DNA of 28,235 bases from assembly GCA_910583835.1 (NCBI GenBank), contig CAJTYM010000030.1, positions 1 through 28,235 of the forward strand, written 5' to 3'. The notes under the pieces are model-generated. The model was not told the origin of the DNA and searched no databases. It worked only from the letters and a program-made list of their open reading frames with translations. How positions within the stretch are numbered: the stretch's first letter is position 1; every line of letters begins with the position of its first letter. This stretch comes from an uncultured Lachnospiraceae bacterium (lineage in GTDB: Bacteria; Bacillota; Clostridia; Lachnospirales; Lachnospiraceae). The position numbers and the translations under genes are program-made. Shown piece by piece: positions 6,301-14,224 of the stretch.

Positions 6301-8236
6301 GGTGTTTGCAAAACCGGAGGCCATAGAAGAGGGGCAGGACATGATTTCTTATCTCCGGGGACTGGAAGAGAAAAAGCAGTCAGAATTTATCGGGAATCTG
6401 GCAGAATCAATGTTTATCTGGGAGCAGGTGCATGTGTCAGCCCGGCAGATTACCCGGATGATAGAAAAATTGTCAGCACAGGAGCCTTTTGCACAGGGCA
6501 GAGAGGGAGAACCGTCAGGATTTATAGAGAATGCACAGGGCATTGCAGGAGAGGGTCAATTACAGCAGATAGTGAGGAGAATAACGGAAACTTTCTTGCA
6601 GGGCACAGAGGGGGAACTGGGAAAAGGGCAGATACAGATTCCAGAGAAAAAAATACAAAAAACCTTGTTAAGGCGTATCAATGGGAAGCAGGGGGAAACG
6701 TATCTTCAGATAACAGAGAAAAAAATAAGAGAATTCTATTTAAAGCATATAGAAGAAAAACAGCAGGAATCAATTGCAAAGAATGGACAGCAGACTTCAG
6801 AATTAACATATACGCAGGTTCTGGAAAAAGTGGCAGAGGAGATATTCCAAAGCCAGCACAGAGGGGAATTCAGCGAGGAGGAGATTGAGAGAATCTGTGG
6901 TCTTGGCAGAGTGTTTGCAAAACCGGATGCCACAGAAGAGGGACAGGACATAGGCGGTGAAAGGCTTGTGGCATCATGGACTGCAGACGAGCGGGAAACG
7001 CAGAAGATGCAGCAGGCGATTTCTTACCTGCGGGAACTGGAGGAGGAAAAACAGTCAGAATTGCAGAGGATGGATGAGGCAAAGCCCGCGCATGTGCCAT
7101 ATAGCAAATTGTGGGAGTGGGGCAGGGCGCTGCTGTTTCATGAGAAAATGCCGCTCCCAGGCGATATGCGGATAGAGGGTGTGCAGGATTTAGATAGATT
7201 GCAGCAGGAAAGGGCTGGCGATACAGGCAGCCTGCAGCAGGAAAGGGCTGGCGATACAGGCAATCTGCAGCAGGAGGACGTGCAGACGGATATCATACGC
7301 CGTCAGATAGAGGCAGCAAAAGACAAAAACAACTTAAGGCAGCTGATTGTACAGATTAATCATCAGGCGTTTTCCCGGCAAGATACACAGGAAGACATCC
7401 TCGTATATGCGGACAGCCAGCTCCATGCACTGCCGGTAAAAGATTTGCTCCGCTATCTGCGGGAATTAGATGAGAGGCAATATGGGGAATTCGTCAGGCA
7501 GATGTCCCAAGTTATGGGGATCCAGTGGCAGTTACATACCGCACAGGAGAAGACAAAAGACGATGCGGAAAATCCACAGGAGGGAGCGGGGCTCAACTAT
7601 CTGCAGCCGCAGGGAAGAGCAGAAGAAATGCAGGGTGAAACATACTATCTGCAGCCGCAGGAAAGAGCAGAAGAAATGCAGGGTGAAACATACTATCTGC
7701 AGCCGCAGGGAAGAGCAGGCAATCAACAGGCAGAGGTTAGCCATATTGCCATGAGGCAGACAGAAGACAGCCAGCGTCTGGCGGCGGCATATCCAGAACT
7801 TGCAGTGCGTATCCAGGAATTTGAAAGGCAGAGGCATCAGCTTACGCAAAAGAGCATGCAGGCTGCCAGACAGGAATTTTTCTACCAGCCGCCTCAACAA
7901 GATACCGCACCCCAGGCAGCAGATGCAGGAGAACTGGATTTGCGGCAGGCGGTGTTACCCATAAGCGGGGCAAAGGAGCTGCAGTACTCCATGCAGAATG
8001 CATTTGTTTCCGAGGAGGAACAGCAGCAGGATAAAATGCGTATGCGCGAGGAAACCATACAGATGAAGTCTGCGCAGGAGCAGCTTGGCAAGAAGCTGCA
8101 GGAAATGGAAACGCAGCTAAGGAAAGTGGAGACAGCGGCAAATGCCAAAGAGGACGTGCGGGCGTTTGCTGACCAGGTAAAAAGGCAGCTTTATGAGGAA
8201 CTCCATGTGGAGAAGCTGCGCAGGGGGCTGATTTAG
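3380..8236 (+). CDS. Very long repeat-rich helical protein, candidate tape measure
   Basis: This 1618-residue protein has no domain that I recognise. It is strongly enriched in Glu, Gln, Arg and Lys, with long helix-forming stretches, no signal peptide and no clear membrane segment. Residues about 1-130 form a more ordinary N-terminal region. Residues about 485-1230 contain four diverged copies of a 200-240-residue unit. Each copy includes EIFQSQH, then GRVFAKP (near residues 492, 731, 951 and 1154). Residues about 1274-1298 and 1408-1447 hold short tandem repeats. The C-terminus is a coiled coil ending VKRQLYEELHVEKLRRGLI. The position, after tube and assembly chaperone and before the LysM baseplate gene, is where phages keep their tape measure. 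Fully helical, 1618 residues would span about 240 nm. It could instead be a structural filament or effector-loading protein. Its start (ATG 3380) has only a weak ACAGGG upstream. Confidence 0.6.
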   Translation: MLKLREAFSQKIHLHIRQDMLQRLWDKYVPSDAAEYGNIQLVYLGRETGQPEAQSQKIQLLVSLVLKNRIMCMGLEKAPIKTALVREQMKSSLQRMEKYYLMQLKCCDFVMFQKVSSYVELLGQAEASDRRFKDWQKEHQAIEKQREEYRLFSLFSSEMKKFLEERSYEAIRAIEGELLSALPEKEYQNLARHLIWQERETFLSCLEKCDRLQCNKIIKRLEKSSKELSIRLFQSWVTGQEASVPQVQKNVQDMGVSQVQFAGQELAETVRALEPQEYMLFYQRAVSVVNEETADSLVVWKKKKEKMLRYVKRQEPEKVFHLLQQMEQFAEEIGAAPDENMAMAANVFPEKFLQLEEQYFQQVIQELREQAASVLNDKSYQAIARRAHHFLWKEADERLVGESKMEADKEGQTAERRFLTVGVSRIAERIEQELALRQERLEERQAQVFVKYQDAYRGVLGTINHALQEQNHVSQFSEEIFSLQSKGKLVEEIFQSQHRGEFSEEEIHRLCELGRVFAKPDAIEEGQGISGAGLTLAEYADERETQRIRQAISYLREQEEEKQSEFIGNLAEAAIIWEQVHVSARQISRTMEELSGQEPFVQNAWGREERLSGSVQNAQDRTEEGQLQQIVGRITETFWQGAEGERGKEQIQIPEKRIQEIISRRIKGEQGETYLQVTEEKIREYYRKNEEKIKAVYRKNIEEEQREAARRNEEQRAERIFAQIPGKVVQEIFQSQHGGEFGEEEIEKICDLGRVFAKPDAIEEGQDMISYLQGLEGEKQSEFIGNLAESMFIWEQVQVSARQISRVMEELSGFAENAQGRPEEGQLQQLVRRITETPLRRQAEEGQIQQIVARITETFLQGTEGERGKGQIQIPEKRIQKIISRRIKGEQGETYLQVTEKKIREYYRKNEEKIKAVYLKNIEEQKETASKDEEQRAEKIFAQIPGKVVQEIFQSQHGGEFGEEEIEKICDLGRVFAKPEAIEEGQDMISYLRGLEEKKQSEFIGNLAESMFIWEQVHVSARQITRMIEKLSAQEPFAQGREGEPSGFIENAQGIAGEGQLQQIVRRITETFLQGTEGELGKGQIQIPEKKIQKTLLRRINGKQGETYLQITEKKIREFYLKHIEEKQQESIAKNGQQTSELTYTQVLEKVAEEIFQSQHRGEFSEEEIERICGLGRVFAKPDATEEGQDIGGERLVASWTADERETQKMQQAISYLRELEEEKQSELQRMDEAKPAHVPYSKLWEWGRALLFHEKMPLPGDMRIEGVQDLDRLQQERAGDTGSLQQERAGDTGNLQQEDVQTDIIRRQIEAAKDKNNLRQLIVQINHQAFSRQDTQEDILVYADSQLHALPVKDLLRYLRELDERQYGEFVRQMSQVMGIQWQLHTAQEKTKDDAENPQEGAGLNYLQPQGRAEEMQGETYYLQPQERAEEMQGETYYLQPQGRAGNQQAEVSHIAMRQTEDSQRLAAAYPELAVRIQEFERQRHQLTQKSMQAARQEFFYQPPQQDTAPQAADAGELDLRQAVLPISGAKELQYSMQNAFVSEEEQQQDKMRMREETIQMKSAQEQLGKKLQEMETQLRKVETAANAKEDVRAFADQVKRQLYEELHVEKLRRGLI
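4835..6950 (+). repeat. Four-copy long internal repeat in the coiled-coil gene
   Basis: The motif GAGATATTCCAAAGCCAGCA begins at 4853, 5570, 6230 and 6839, so the copies are spaced 717, 660 and 609 bp apart. Copies 2 and 3 are identical over 5536-5658 versus 6196-6318 (123 bp, offset exactly 660). Each full unit also repeats QSEFIGNLAE, WEQVxVSARQI, a RITET block, IQIPEK and a KGEQGETYLQ block. This points to recent in-frame duplication or gene conversion. Confidence 0.9.
7199..7275 (+). repeat. 33-bp tandem repeat (two and a third copies)
   Basis: Units start at 7199, 7232 and 7265, the last one partial. Each encodes the 11-residue LQQERAGDTGS/N. The two complete units differ mainly at the first base. 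It lies inside the long coiled-coil gene. Confidence 0.85.
7601..7720 (+). repeat. 48-bp tandem repeat (two and a half copies)
   Basis: Units start at 7601, 7649 and 7697, each opening CTGCAGCCGCAGG. Each encodes 16 residues, LQPQGRAEEMQGETYY with Q/E variation. The third copy decays after about 22 bp. It lies in the Gln-rich C-terminal third of the long coiled-coil gene. Confidence 0.88.
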
Positions 8237-8289
8237 CTGCCATAAACAAAAAGCATTAAAATATTTATTTGAGAAAGCGAGGGATTCTT

Positions 8290-8961
8290 GTGGGACTGAC
8301 GAAAGCGAAACTGGAAATTGAGAAAGAAGTAGGAAAAAGCGTGATAGATGTGCTGTTCAATCCTTCGGAATACCAGCTGACAGACGGCGCCAATTACTCT
8401 GAGAAGAAAGTGCCGGGGCTGGATGGACCGATTATCCAGTATGTTTCCGGGGAGGCCACGGAGTTGTCCCTCAGTCTTTTTTTGGATACATACGTGCCCC
8501 AAAAACCAAAGTCGCTGTTGTCTTTCGGCGGCGGAGGTTCGGATAGTTCCACGGATGTCTCCAAGATTACCAAGCAGATTGCCGATGCGACTTCCATAGA
8601 CGGAAGCCTGCACCGTCCGCCTAAAGTTACGTTTAAGTGGGGTTCGCTGAAATTTAAAGGCGTTGTGACGAAATTTAACCATACTTATACGATGTTTACG
8701 GAGAGCGGGATGCCGGTTCGTGCCAAGGTAAACCTGACGTTTAAATCCCTGATATCTCCCGATGATACCAGGAGAAAGTCGCCGTTTGAATCCCCCGACC
8801 GCACCAAATACCGCACCATCCGCCAGGGGGTAGGGCTCTGGGATATAGCCAACATGGAATATGGAGACCCGGATATGTGGAAAGTGATTGCCCGGGCAAA
8901 CGGGATTATGAATCCTTTGGATGTCAAGCCGGGGCAGGTGGTGAAGCTTCCGGCAATATAA
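8290..8961 (+). CDS. LysM-containing tube-end/baseplate protein (Pvc7, gp53-like)
   Basis: This 223-residue protein matches the CIS Pvc7/AFP7 family, which connects the tube end to the baseplate hub. The N-terminal domain has the family-like KAKLEIEKEVGKSVIDVLFN followed by PSEYQL. A glycine-rich loop (FGGGGSDSS) separates it from a second strand-rich section around PPKVTFKWGSLKFKGVVTKF. A LysM domain ends the protein (about residues 176-222: YRTIRQGVGLWDIANMEYGD, ending VKPGQVVKLPAI). In baseplates LysM usually serves protein contacts rather than cell-wall binding. I chose the GTG at 8290 because GCGAGGG precedes it with 6-nt spacing and the protein then opens MGLTKAKLE, as relatives do. A TTG at 8269 would add seven residues. 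It follows the long coiled-coil gene directly. Confidence 0.9.
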   Translation: MGLTKAKLEIEKEVGKSVIDVLFNPSEYQLTDGANYSEKKVPGLDGPIIQYVSGEATELSLSLFLDTYVPQKPKSLLSFGGGGSDSSTDVSKITKQIADATSIDGSLHRPPKVTFKWGSLKFKGVVTKFNHTYTMFTESGMPVRAKVNLTFKSLISPDDTRRKSPFESPDRTKYRTIRQGVGLWDIANMEYGDPDMWKVIARANGIMNPLDVKPGQVVKLPAI

Positions 8962-8986
8962 GGATTTATAAAGGAGTGGGATAGAG

Positions 8987-10048
8987 ATGGCAAAGGTGAC
9001 GATGTCAAGTTTGGCAACAAAATATAAAAATTTTATGGTGCCGGCGCTGAAAGTGAAAAGCGATGGATTTGACCTCATTGGGCAAAGCGATTATGCCGTG
9101 GAATCCGTGGAAGTCACGCTGTCACAGTCTGCGGCGAGCGCGGCGGTAATCCGCCTGACAAATGTCTATGATTTGGAAGAACGCAGCTTTGTCGATGATG
9201 TCAGTTCTGATTTTATCCTGGGAAAATTGGTGGATATTGAGATGGGCTATGGTTCCTCCCTGACCTCCATGTTTTACGGATATGTGGACGAAATCACGTA
9301 TGAGCTTTCGGAAAACCCTTCCGTGAGGGTAACGGCGGTGGACGTCCGCCGGATGATGATGGGCAGCAAAAAAAGCAATATTTCACACAAAGTAAAAAGC
9401 TATTCGGATGCTTTTAATGAAGTGGTAAAGAAATATAAGATTGCGTATAAGTCGACAGATGTAGATGCAACAGACAAACTTGAGGCAGAATGCATTATCC
9501 AAAACGGCAGCGATTATGATTTTATCACAGAAGAACTGTGCCGGAAAGGGAACCGGGACTTTTTTGTCCATGCGGGGAAACTCTATTTTAAGAATATTTC
9601 GGCGGAACTGTTTTATACGGTGGAGATGGAGTGGGCGAAAGATTTTATCTCTTTCCAGAGAAAGGCATCTTTCCAGGACGTCGTCATAACAATCATGGGG
9701 CAGGATGCGGACAAGAAAGAGGAAGTAACGGCGGAGGTAAAGGTTAAGGCAGACGATAAGCAGAAATCGCTTGTGAAGAGTGAAGATACGCAGATGGATG
9801 CCGCGGTGGAGGATAACAGCGACGCCAAAAAAATCGCCGAGCACAAAGCGGATGAGATGAAAAAGCAGGCGCGGCAGGCGACCGGGGTGTGTATCGGAAT
9901 CCCGGAAATCCAGCCGGGGGGCAGGGTACAGATAAAAAAGGGCGACAGCAGGCTGATTGATGGGACGTACGATATTATGGAAGCGAAGCATTCGTTTAGC
10001 GGCGATGGTTACCGGACGACTTTTGAAGTGGGAGGCTGGAAACGTTGA
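8987..10048 (+). CDS. Baseplate hub protein, gp27-like half of a split VgrG (Pvc8/GpD family)
   Basis: This 353-residue protein belongs to the phage late control gene D / VgrG N-terminal family. Trimers form the central hub that holds the spike and continues into the tube. Recognisable parts are an N-terminal beta domain (VESVEVTLSQSAASAAVIRL), the VDIEMGYGSSL...FYGYVDEITY strand pair and the RVTAVDVRRMMMGSKK region. An IIQNGSDYDFITEELCRKGN segment (about residues 168-187) is typical of GpD proteins. A charged, probably flexible stretch (about 235-300) precedes the C-terminal GIPEIQPGGRVQIKKGDSRL part. AAAGGAG lies before the ATG at 8987. Its stop overlaps the TTG start of the next gene by 4 nt, so the two spike halves are translationally coupled. 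Confidence 0.92.
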   Translation: MAKVTMSSLATKYKNFMVPALKVKSDGFDLIGQSDYAVESVEVTLSQSAASAAVIRLTNVYDLEERSFVDDVSSDFILGKLVDIEMGYGSSLTSMFYGYVDEITYELSENPSVRVTAVDVRRMMMGSKKSNISHKVKSYSDAFNEVVKKYKIAYKSTDVDATDKLEAECIIQNGSDYDFITEELCRKGNRDFFVHAGKLYFKNISAELFYTVEMEWAKDFISFQRKASFQDVVITIMGQDADKKEEVTAEVKVKADDKQKSLVKSEDTQMDAAVEDNSDAKKIAEHKADEMKKQARQATGVCIGIPEIQPGGRVQIKKGDSRLIDGTYDIMEAKHSFSGDGYRTTFEVGGWKR

Positions 10049-10824
10049 ATTTTTACGATGAGCTGTTGAAAGGTAAGACGGAAGACAAGACATACCCGGA
10101 GGTGACAGCCCCAGGGCTGCTCAATGCCATTGTCAAAGATATCTGGGATGAGCAGCATAAAGGCATGATAAAAGTAGAGTACCTTATGGGGGAAGAAAAT
10201 AAAAAGACCTCTGACTGGGTGAGGGTGATGGCGGGCTATGGCGGAAATGGATTCGGCAATTACTGGCTGCCGGAAATCGGCTCGGAAGTCCTGGTGGGAT
10301 TCATCCATGGCAACATGAACATGCCGGTGGTGCTGGGCTGCCTTTGGAATGGGAAAGATAAGCTGCCGGAGGGGGCTGCCAGTGAGAAAAATGAGACCAA
10401 GACCGTTATAACCAAGGGCGGTCATAAAATTATTTTCACTGAGACACAGGGTAAGGAAAAGATTACGGTAAATACGCCCAAGGGCCTGGAAATTCTTCTG
10501 GACGATGAGAAAGAAGCCATCCATGTGCAGGACAAGGAGAAAGGCAACAGCATAATCATGGACTGCAAAAATGGGACTATGGCGCTGAAAGCCAAGAAAG
10601 AGTTTTCCGTCACGATAGGGACCAAGGAAGTCATGAAGGCAGATGCGGACACCATCAAGCTGACCTGCGGCACGATACAGGCGGACGCACAGCAGAAGCT
10701 GAAGCTTAAGGGGCAGACGACCTCCATCCAGGGAACCAGCGTGAAAGTAAAGGCAGATGGGGAAATGGGGCTGCAGGCGTCAGGAATGGCGCAGTTAAAA
10801 GGCAGCATGGTGAAAATAAATTGA
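10045..10824 (+). CDS. Spike protein, gp5/VgrG OB-fold plus beta-helix half (GpV family)
   Basis: This 259-residue protein supplies the other half of the VgrG spike. Residues about 18-110 form the OB-fold baseplate V domain: GLLNAIVKDIWDEQHKGMIK, DWVRVMAGYGGNGFGNYWLP, then EIGSEVLVGFIHGN and PVVLGCLWNGKDKLP. The remainder is a regular run of short strands (for example ITVNTPKGLEILLDDEKEAI and MKADADTIKLTCGTI), consistent with a triple-stranded beta-helix needle ending GSMVKIN. There is no lysozyme domain of the T4 gp5 type. The start is the TTG at 10045 with GGGAGG at 10030-10035; it overlaps the hub gene stop as TTGA. The DUF4280 protein at 24710 probably caps this needle. Confidence 0.93.
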   Translation: MNFYDELLKGKTEDKTYPEVTAPGLLNAIVKDIWDEQHKGMIKVEYLMGEENKKTSDWVRVMAGYGGNGFGNYWLPEIGSEVLVGFIHGNMNMPVVLGCLWNGKDKLPEGAASEKNETKTVITKGGHKIIFTETQGKEKITVNTPKGLEILLDDEKEAIHVQDKEKGNSIIMDCKNGTMALKAKKEFSVTIGTKEVMKADADTIKLTCGTIQADAQQKLKLKGQTTSIQGTSVKVKADGEMGLQASGMAQLKGSMVKIN

Positions 10825-10840
10825 TTTTGGAGGTGCCTGT

Positions 10841-11254
10841 ATGAATGCATGGGACAGCGTGAAAGCATTTCTGGGGACAGGCTGGAAGTTTCCGGTGGAG
10901 ATTGACGGCGCGACCGGGCGCATCAAAATGTCATCCAATGAAGACAGCATAAGAGAATCCATCCGTATCATTATCGGCACGAGGCCGGGGGAGCTGCCGA
11001 TGCATCCGCATTTTGGCTGCGGGCTTCAGGATTATGCGTTTGAATCGCCGGATTATACAACGCTCTATTCCATGAAGACGGAGGTGGAACATGCGTTAGT
11101 CCGCTGGGAGCCAAGGATTACAGAGGTCAATGCCGAGGTCAGCGATGAACGCATTGAGGATGGGATTTTGCTGATAAACGTAAGTTATGTCATCCGTTCT
11201 ACCAACAACCAGTACAATATGGTATATCCTTTTTATATCAATGAAGGGGAATAG
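10841..11254 (+). CDS. Baseplate wedge protein gp25/GpW family (Pvc9, TssE-like)
   Basis: This 137-residue protein has the gp25 signature. IRESIRIIIGTRPGELPMHP, followed by HFGCGLQDYAFESPD, covers the conserved core around the R-P-G-E motif. In CIS baseplates gp25 links wedge to sheath and helps start sheath polymerisation. The second half holds the helix and strand pair VEHALVRWEPRITEVNAEVS and the end strand LLINVSYVIRSTNNQYNMVY. Length is typical. The ATG at 10841 has GGAGGTG at 10829-10835. It sits between spike and J-type wedge genes, the standard order in T4-like and CIS clusters. Confidence 0.94.
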   Translation: MNAWDSVKAFLGTGWKFPVEIDGATGRIKMSSNEDSIRESIRIIIGTRPGELPMHPHFGCGLQDYAFESPDYTTLYSMKTEVEHALVRWEPRITEVNAEVSDERIEDGILLINVSYVIRSTNNQYNMVYPFYINEGE

Positions 11255-11268
11255 GGAAAGGAGCAGCT

Positions 11269-14196
11269 ATGGATATTCCGCAGATGGAGAGAATGTCAAA
11301 GAAAGACATCATCAGCTATATGAGGGAATGTGCGAAACAGTATGTCCCGGAGTGGCGGTACGATGAGAGCCAGCCCGATGCCGGAACTGCCTTGGCATCC
11401 ATCTTTGCTGACATGATGTATGACAATATCAAAAAATTTAATATGTCCGTGGCTGGAGACCTGTTTTCCTTTTTTGATGGGGTGGGGGCAAAGCTTTATC
11501 CTGCGAGCCCGGCAGAAGGATTTGTGGTATTTGGGCTGCCGGAAGGTTATGATGGGGAGGCGGAGGTTCCCAGGGGAACAAGGCTGCTTGCACAGACGGA
11601 GGACGAGCCGCTGGTGTTTGAGACCCAGGAGGAAGTCCTGGTCCGGCCGTTGGAGATTGGGCGGATTTTCCTTGCAGACCCCAAGGCGGATGCCATTTAT
11701 GACCTCTTTGACGGGAAAAAAGAGCTTACGCCATCGTTCTTTTTATTTCAGGGAGGGTCTGAAAACCTGCAGGGACACCGACTGTTTTTCTGCTTTGGGC
11801 AGGAGCTTTCCGTCACAAGCTATGCCAGCGCCCAGCTTTCCTTTGTGCCGGCGGATAAGAGGACGGATGAGGAACAGCTGCGGCAGGCATTCTGCGACTC
11901 CTCGCGTGTCCGCTTTTACTATGGGGCGCAGGAAGGATATAAGCGTATCACGGATTATACATATGAAGAGGGAAAGCTCTGCTTTAAGCTTGCCGGCGGG
12001 GAGCAGGGGATTGCACCTGCTGAGGAATTCTCTTCCCTGCATGTGATTTCCATGGAAATACTTGATGCGGCGTTTTTTTCCAGGCTTTATCTGCGGCAGG
12101 TATCGCTGGCAACGGAATGTCTGGGCCGTAAGCCGGATTTCATCAATGTAAAGGGGACGGACCAGGAAATTGAGGAATTCCTGGCATTTGGCGAGAACCC
12201 CTCCCTCTACGATGAATGTTATATCGGCAGCGGAGAGATATTTGCCAAAGCGGGGGCGCATGTCTGCGTGGAATTTGACCTGGACTTTGTGAGGATTCCG
12301 CTGGAGGAGATTGCAGCGGGGGTAAAGATAGCCTGGAAGCGGATTATGCGCAAACAGGAGTTTGTGCCGGAGGAGGAATACGACATCACAATCCGTGAGG
12401 TCATATGGGAATATTACAATGGTTTTGGCTGGAAGCGGCTGGCGGTCTCCGGCAGGTATGCCAATCTGTTTTCCGTGGAGGATGGGCTGAAAGGCGTACG
12501 CAGGCGCATGGAATTTACCTGTCCGCATGATATGCAGCAGGTCCTGGTCAATTCGGCGGAGAACTACTGCATACGTGCGAGGATTATCCGCATGAATAAT
12601 GCGTATAAGACAAAAGGCGCCTATATTGCCCCTGTGGCTGGCAATTTTTCCCTGAGTTACAGTTATCAGCAAAGGCCGCTGCAGCCGGAGGTTATCTTTC
12701 AGCAGGACAATATGGAACTTTTAAGCTATTCGGCGGAGGAAATGAGCGCCAAAGGGTTTGCCTTTCCGGTATGCAGGGCGTTGGCAGAGAAACAGAAATC
12801 CTGCTATGTCGGATTTGCGCAGCCGCCTATAGGCGGTCCGCTGAAGCTTCTGTTTGTCATGCATGACAGCGTACAGGACAGCCTGCCGGACATTAAATGG
12901 GAATACCTGTCAGAGGAAGGCTGGAAGGAGATGCACCCTGCTGATAGCACGAAAGGGTTTGCGCATACCGGCATGGTGTCCTGGTATGGGCGCAGGGACA
13001 GCAAACGCGAAACATTGTTTGGGGAGGAACTGTTCTGGATCCGCCTAAGCAAAGGGAATGAGAAAGATTTGTCCGATGATTTGGATAACTGCCCCAAAGT
13101 GGAAGGGATTTATGCCAATGCTACCAGCATTTTAGGCGTTGAGACCGTGGAAGAATCGTTCGGGCTTTGGCCTCATGCCGAGGATAAGCGCATACAGCTT
13201 TCTTATGGGGACATCTGCAGCCTGCAGGTATGGGTGCTGGGCAAAGAAGATTACAGGGACAGCCAAAATGCCAGGTGGGAACTGTGGTCAGAGACAGAAG
13301 AATTAAGCAAGGGCAGCGGCATCCGCAAAGAATATATGGCGGACAGGCGTGAGGGAACGCTTATTTTCCCCAAATATATGGAGGCGGCTGGTAAAAATGA
13401 GCACGGTGAAATCGAGGTGCATGTGGAATACAGCTATTGCCGGGGGGAGAAAGGGAACGTCCCCATTGGCGAGATTAACCAGCTTGACCGCACGGTGGGT
13501 TTTATCAACAGTGTCTATAACCCCATGGCAACGGTATGCGGGCTTGCCGATGAAGAGGTTATGGAGGCTGTGGCAAGGAGCGCCGGTTTCCTGCGCCATG
13601 GCGGGCGATGTGTTTCCGCCAGTGATTACGAGGATTTGGCGAGGGAGGCGACAAGGGACATCTGCAAAGTAAAATGTTTTGCCGGGTATGATGAGAATGG
13701 CAGCCGCAGCCAGGGGGCCATTACCTTGGTGGTGCTTCCGAAAGATTATGGAGAGAGTTCTTATATCTTTGAGCGGACCAGGAAGAAGATATATGATTAC
13801 CTGTCAGAGCGCATGGACCAGAATATTGTCAATCTGGGGCATTTCCATATTGTGATGCCGGATTTGATACGGCTGGATGTGAAAGTGGCGCTTAAGCTGG
13901 CGCAGGAAAAGGAAATCTTTGCTGCCACCAAAAGGGTGCGGGAGGAACTGGAGCGTTTCTTGAATCCCCTGTATGGGAATTTTTACGGAGACGGCTGGGA
14001 AATCGGCGTGCTTCCCGATAAAAACCAGATTACCCATGCCTTGAAACAGGTGGAGGGGGTCAAGTATATCAGCCAGTTATCGCTGCGCAAGTACCGGGGC
14101 GGGCGGTTTGAGGAATATGAAGTCAACGAGGAACGGCTGCTGCCATTTTACCGGCTGCCCAGAAGCGGCTTTCATGAGGTGGTTGCAGAGCCTTGA
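11269..14196 (+). CDS. Baseplate wedge protein J, large (Pvc11, gp6-like)
   Basis: This 975-residue protein fits the large baseplate assembly protein of CIS loci (gpJ family). Two such proteins usually form the wedge heterodimer that opens during contraction. The N-terminus, with YVPEWRYDESQPDAGTALAS and IFADMMYDNI, matches the segment in which these proteins start their helical core. The C-terminal J region (about residues 735-960) contains INQLDRTVGFINSVYNPMAT, then GGRCVSASDYEDLAREATRD and ITLVVLPKDYGESS. It ends with the FLNPLYGNFYGDGWEIG and VEGVKYISQLSL motifs. The centre is strand-rich and variable, with aromatic EYLSEEGWKEM-type modules. AAAGGAG lies 8 nt before the ATG at 11269. It is separated from the gp25 gene by 14 nt. 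Confidence 0.92.
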   Translation: MDIPQMERMSKKDIISYMRECAKQYVPEWRYDESQPDAGTALASIFADMMYDNIKKFNMSVAGDLFSFFDGVGAKLYPASPAEGFVVFGLPEGYDGEAEVPRGTRLLAQTEDEPLVFETQEEVLVRPLEIGRIFLADPKADAIYDLFDGKKELTPSFFLFQGGSENLQGHRLFFCFGQELSVTSYASAQLSFVPADKRTDEEQLRQAFCDSSRVRFYYGAQEGYKRITDYTYEEGKLCFKLAGGEQGIAPAEEFSSLHVISMEILDAAFFSRLYLRQVSLATECLGRKPDFINVKGTDQEIEEFLAFGENPSLYDECYIGSGEIFAKAGAHVCVEFDLDFVRIPLEEIAAGVKIAWKRIMRKQEFVPEEEYDITIREVIWEYYNGFGWKRLAVSGRYANLFSVEDGLKGVRRRMEFTCPHDMQQVLVNSAENYCIRARIIRMNNAYKTKGAYIAPVAGNFSLSYSYQQRPLQPEVIFQQDNMELLSYSAEEMSAKGFAFPVCRALAEKQKSCYVGFAQPPIGGPLKLLFVMHDSVQDSLPDIKWEYLSEEGWKEMHPADSTKGFAHTGMVSWYGRRDSKRETLFGEELFWIRLSKGNEKDLSDDLDNCPKVEGIYANATSILGVETVEESFGLWPHAEDKRIQLSYGDICSLQVWVLGKEDYRDSQNARWELWSETEELSKGSGIRKEYMADRREGTLIFPKYMEAAGKNEHGEIEVHVEYSYCRGEKGNVPIGEINQLDRTVGFINSVYNPMATVCGLADEEVMEAVARSAGFLRHGGRCVSASDYEDLAREATRDICKVKCFAGYDENGSRSQGAITLVVLPKDYGESSYIFERTRKKIYDYLSERMDQNIVNLGHFHIVMPDLIRLDVKVALKLAQEKEIFAATKRVREELERFLNPLYGNFYGDGWEIGVLPDKNQITHALKQVEGVKYISQLSLRKYRGGRFEEYEVNEERLLPFYRLPRSGFHEVVAEP

Positions 14197-14224
14197 CAGA
14201 ATATAGGAAAAAGGAGCATGGGCA

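Noticed and set aside
4835..6950. Regularly spaced repeats considered as CRISPR or mobile element
   Set aside because: The repeats are long, in frame and coding within a single gene; there are no terminal inverted repeats, spacers or transposase.
8233..9078. A 281-codon minus-strand open frame over the LysM gene
   Set aside because: It is antisense to a clear Pvc7-type gene, has no recognisable motifs, and all other genes run on the + strand.
14193..14198. TTGACA as a possible -35 box before the second J gene
   Set aside because: No TATAAT-like -10 lies 16-18 nt downstream, and the hexamer overlaps the stop of the previous gene in a tight operon.
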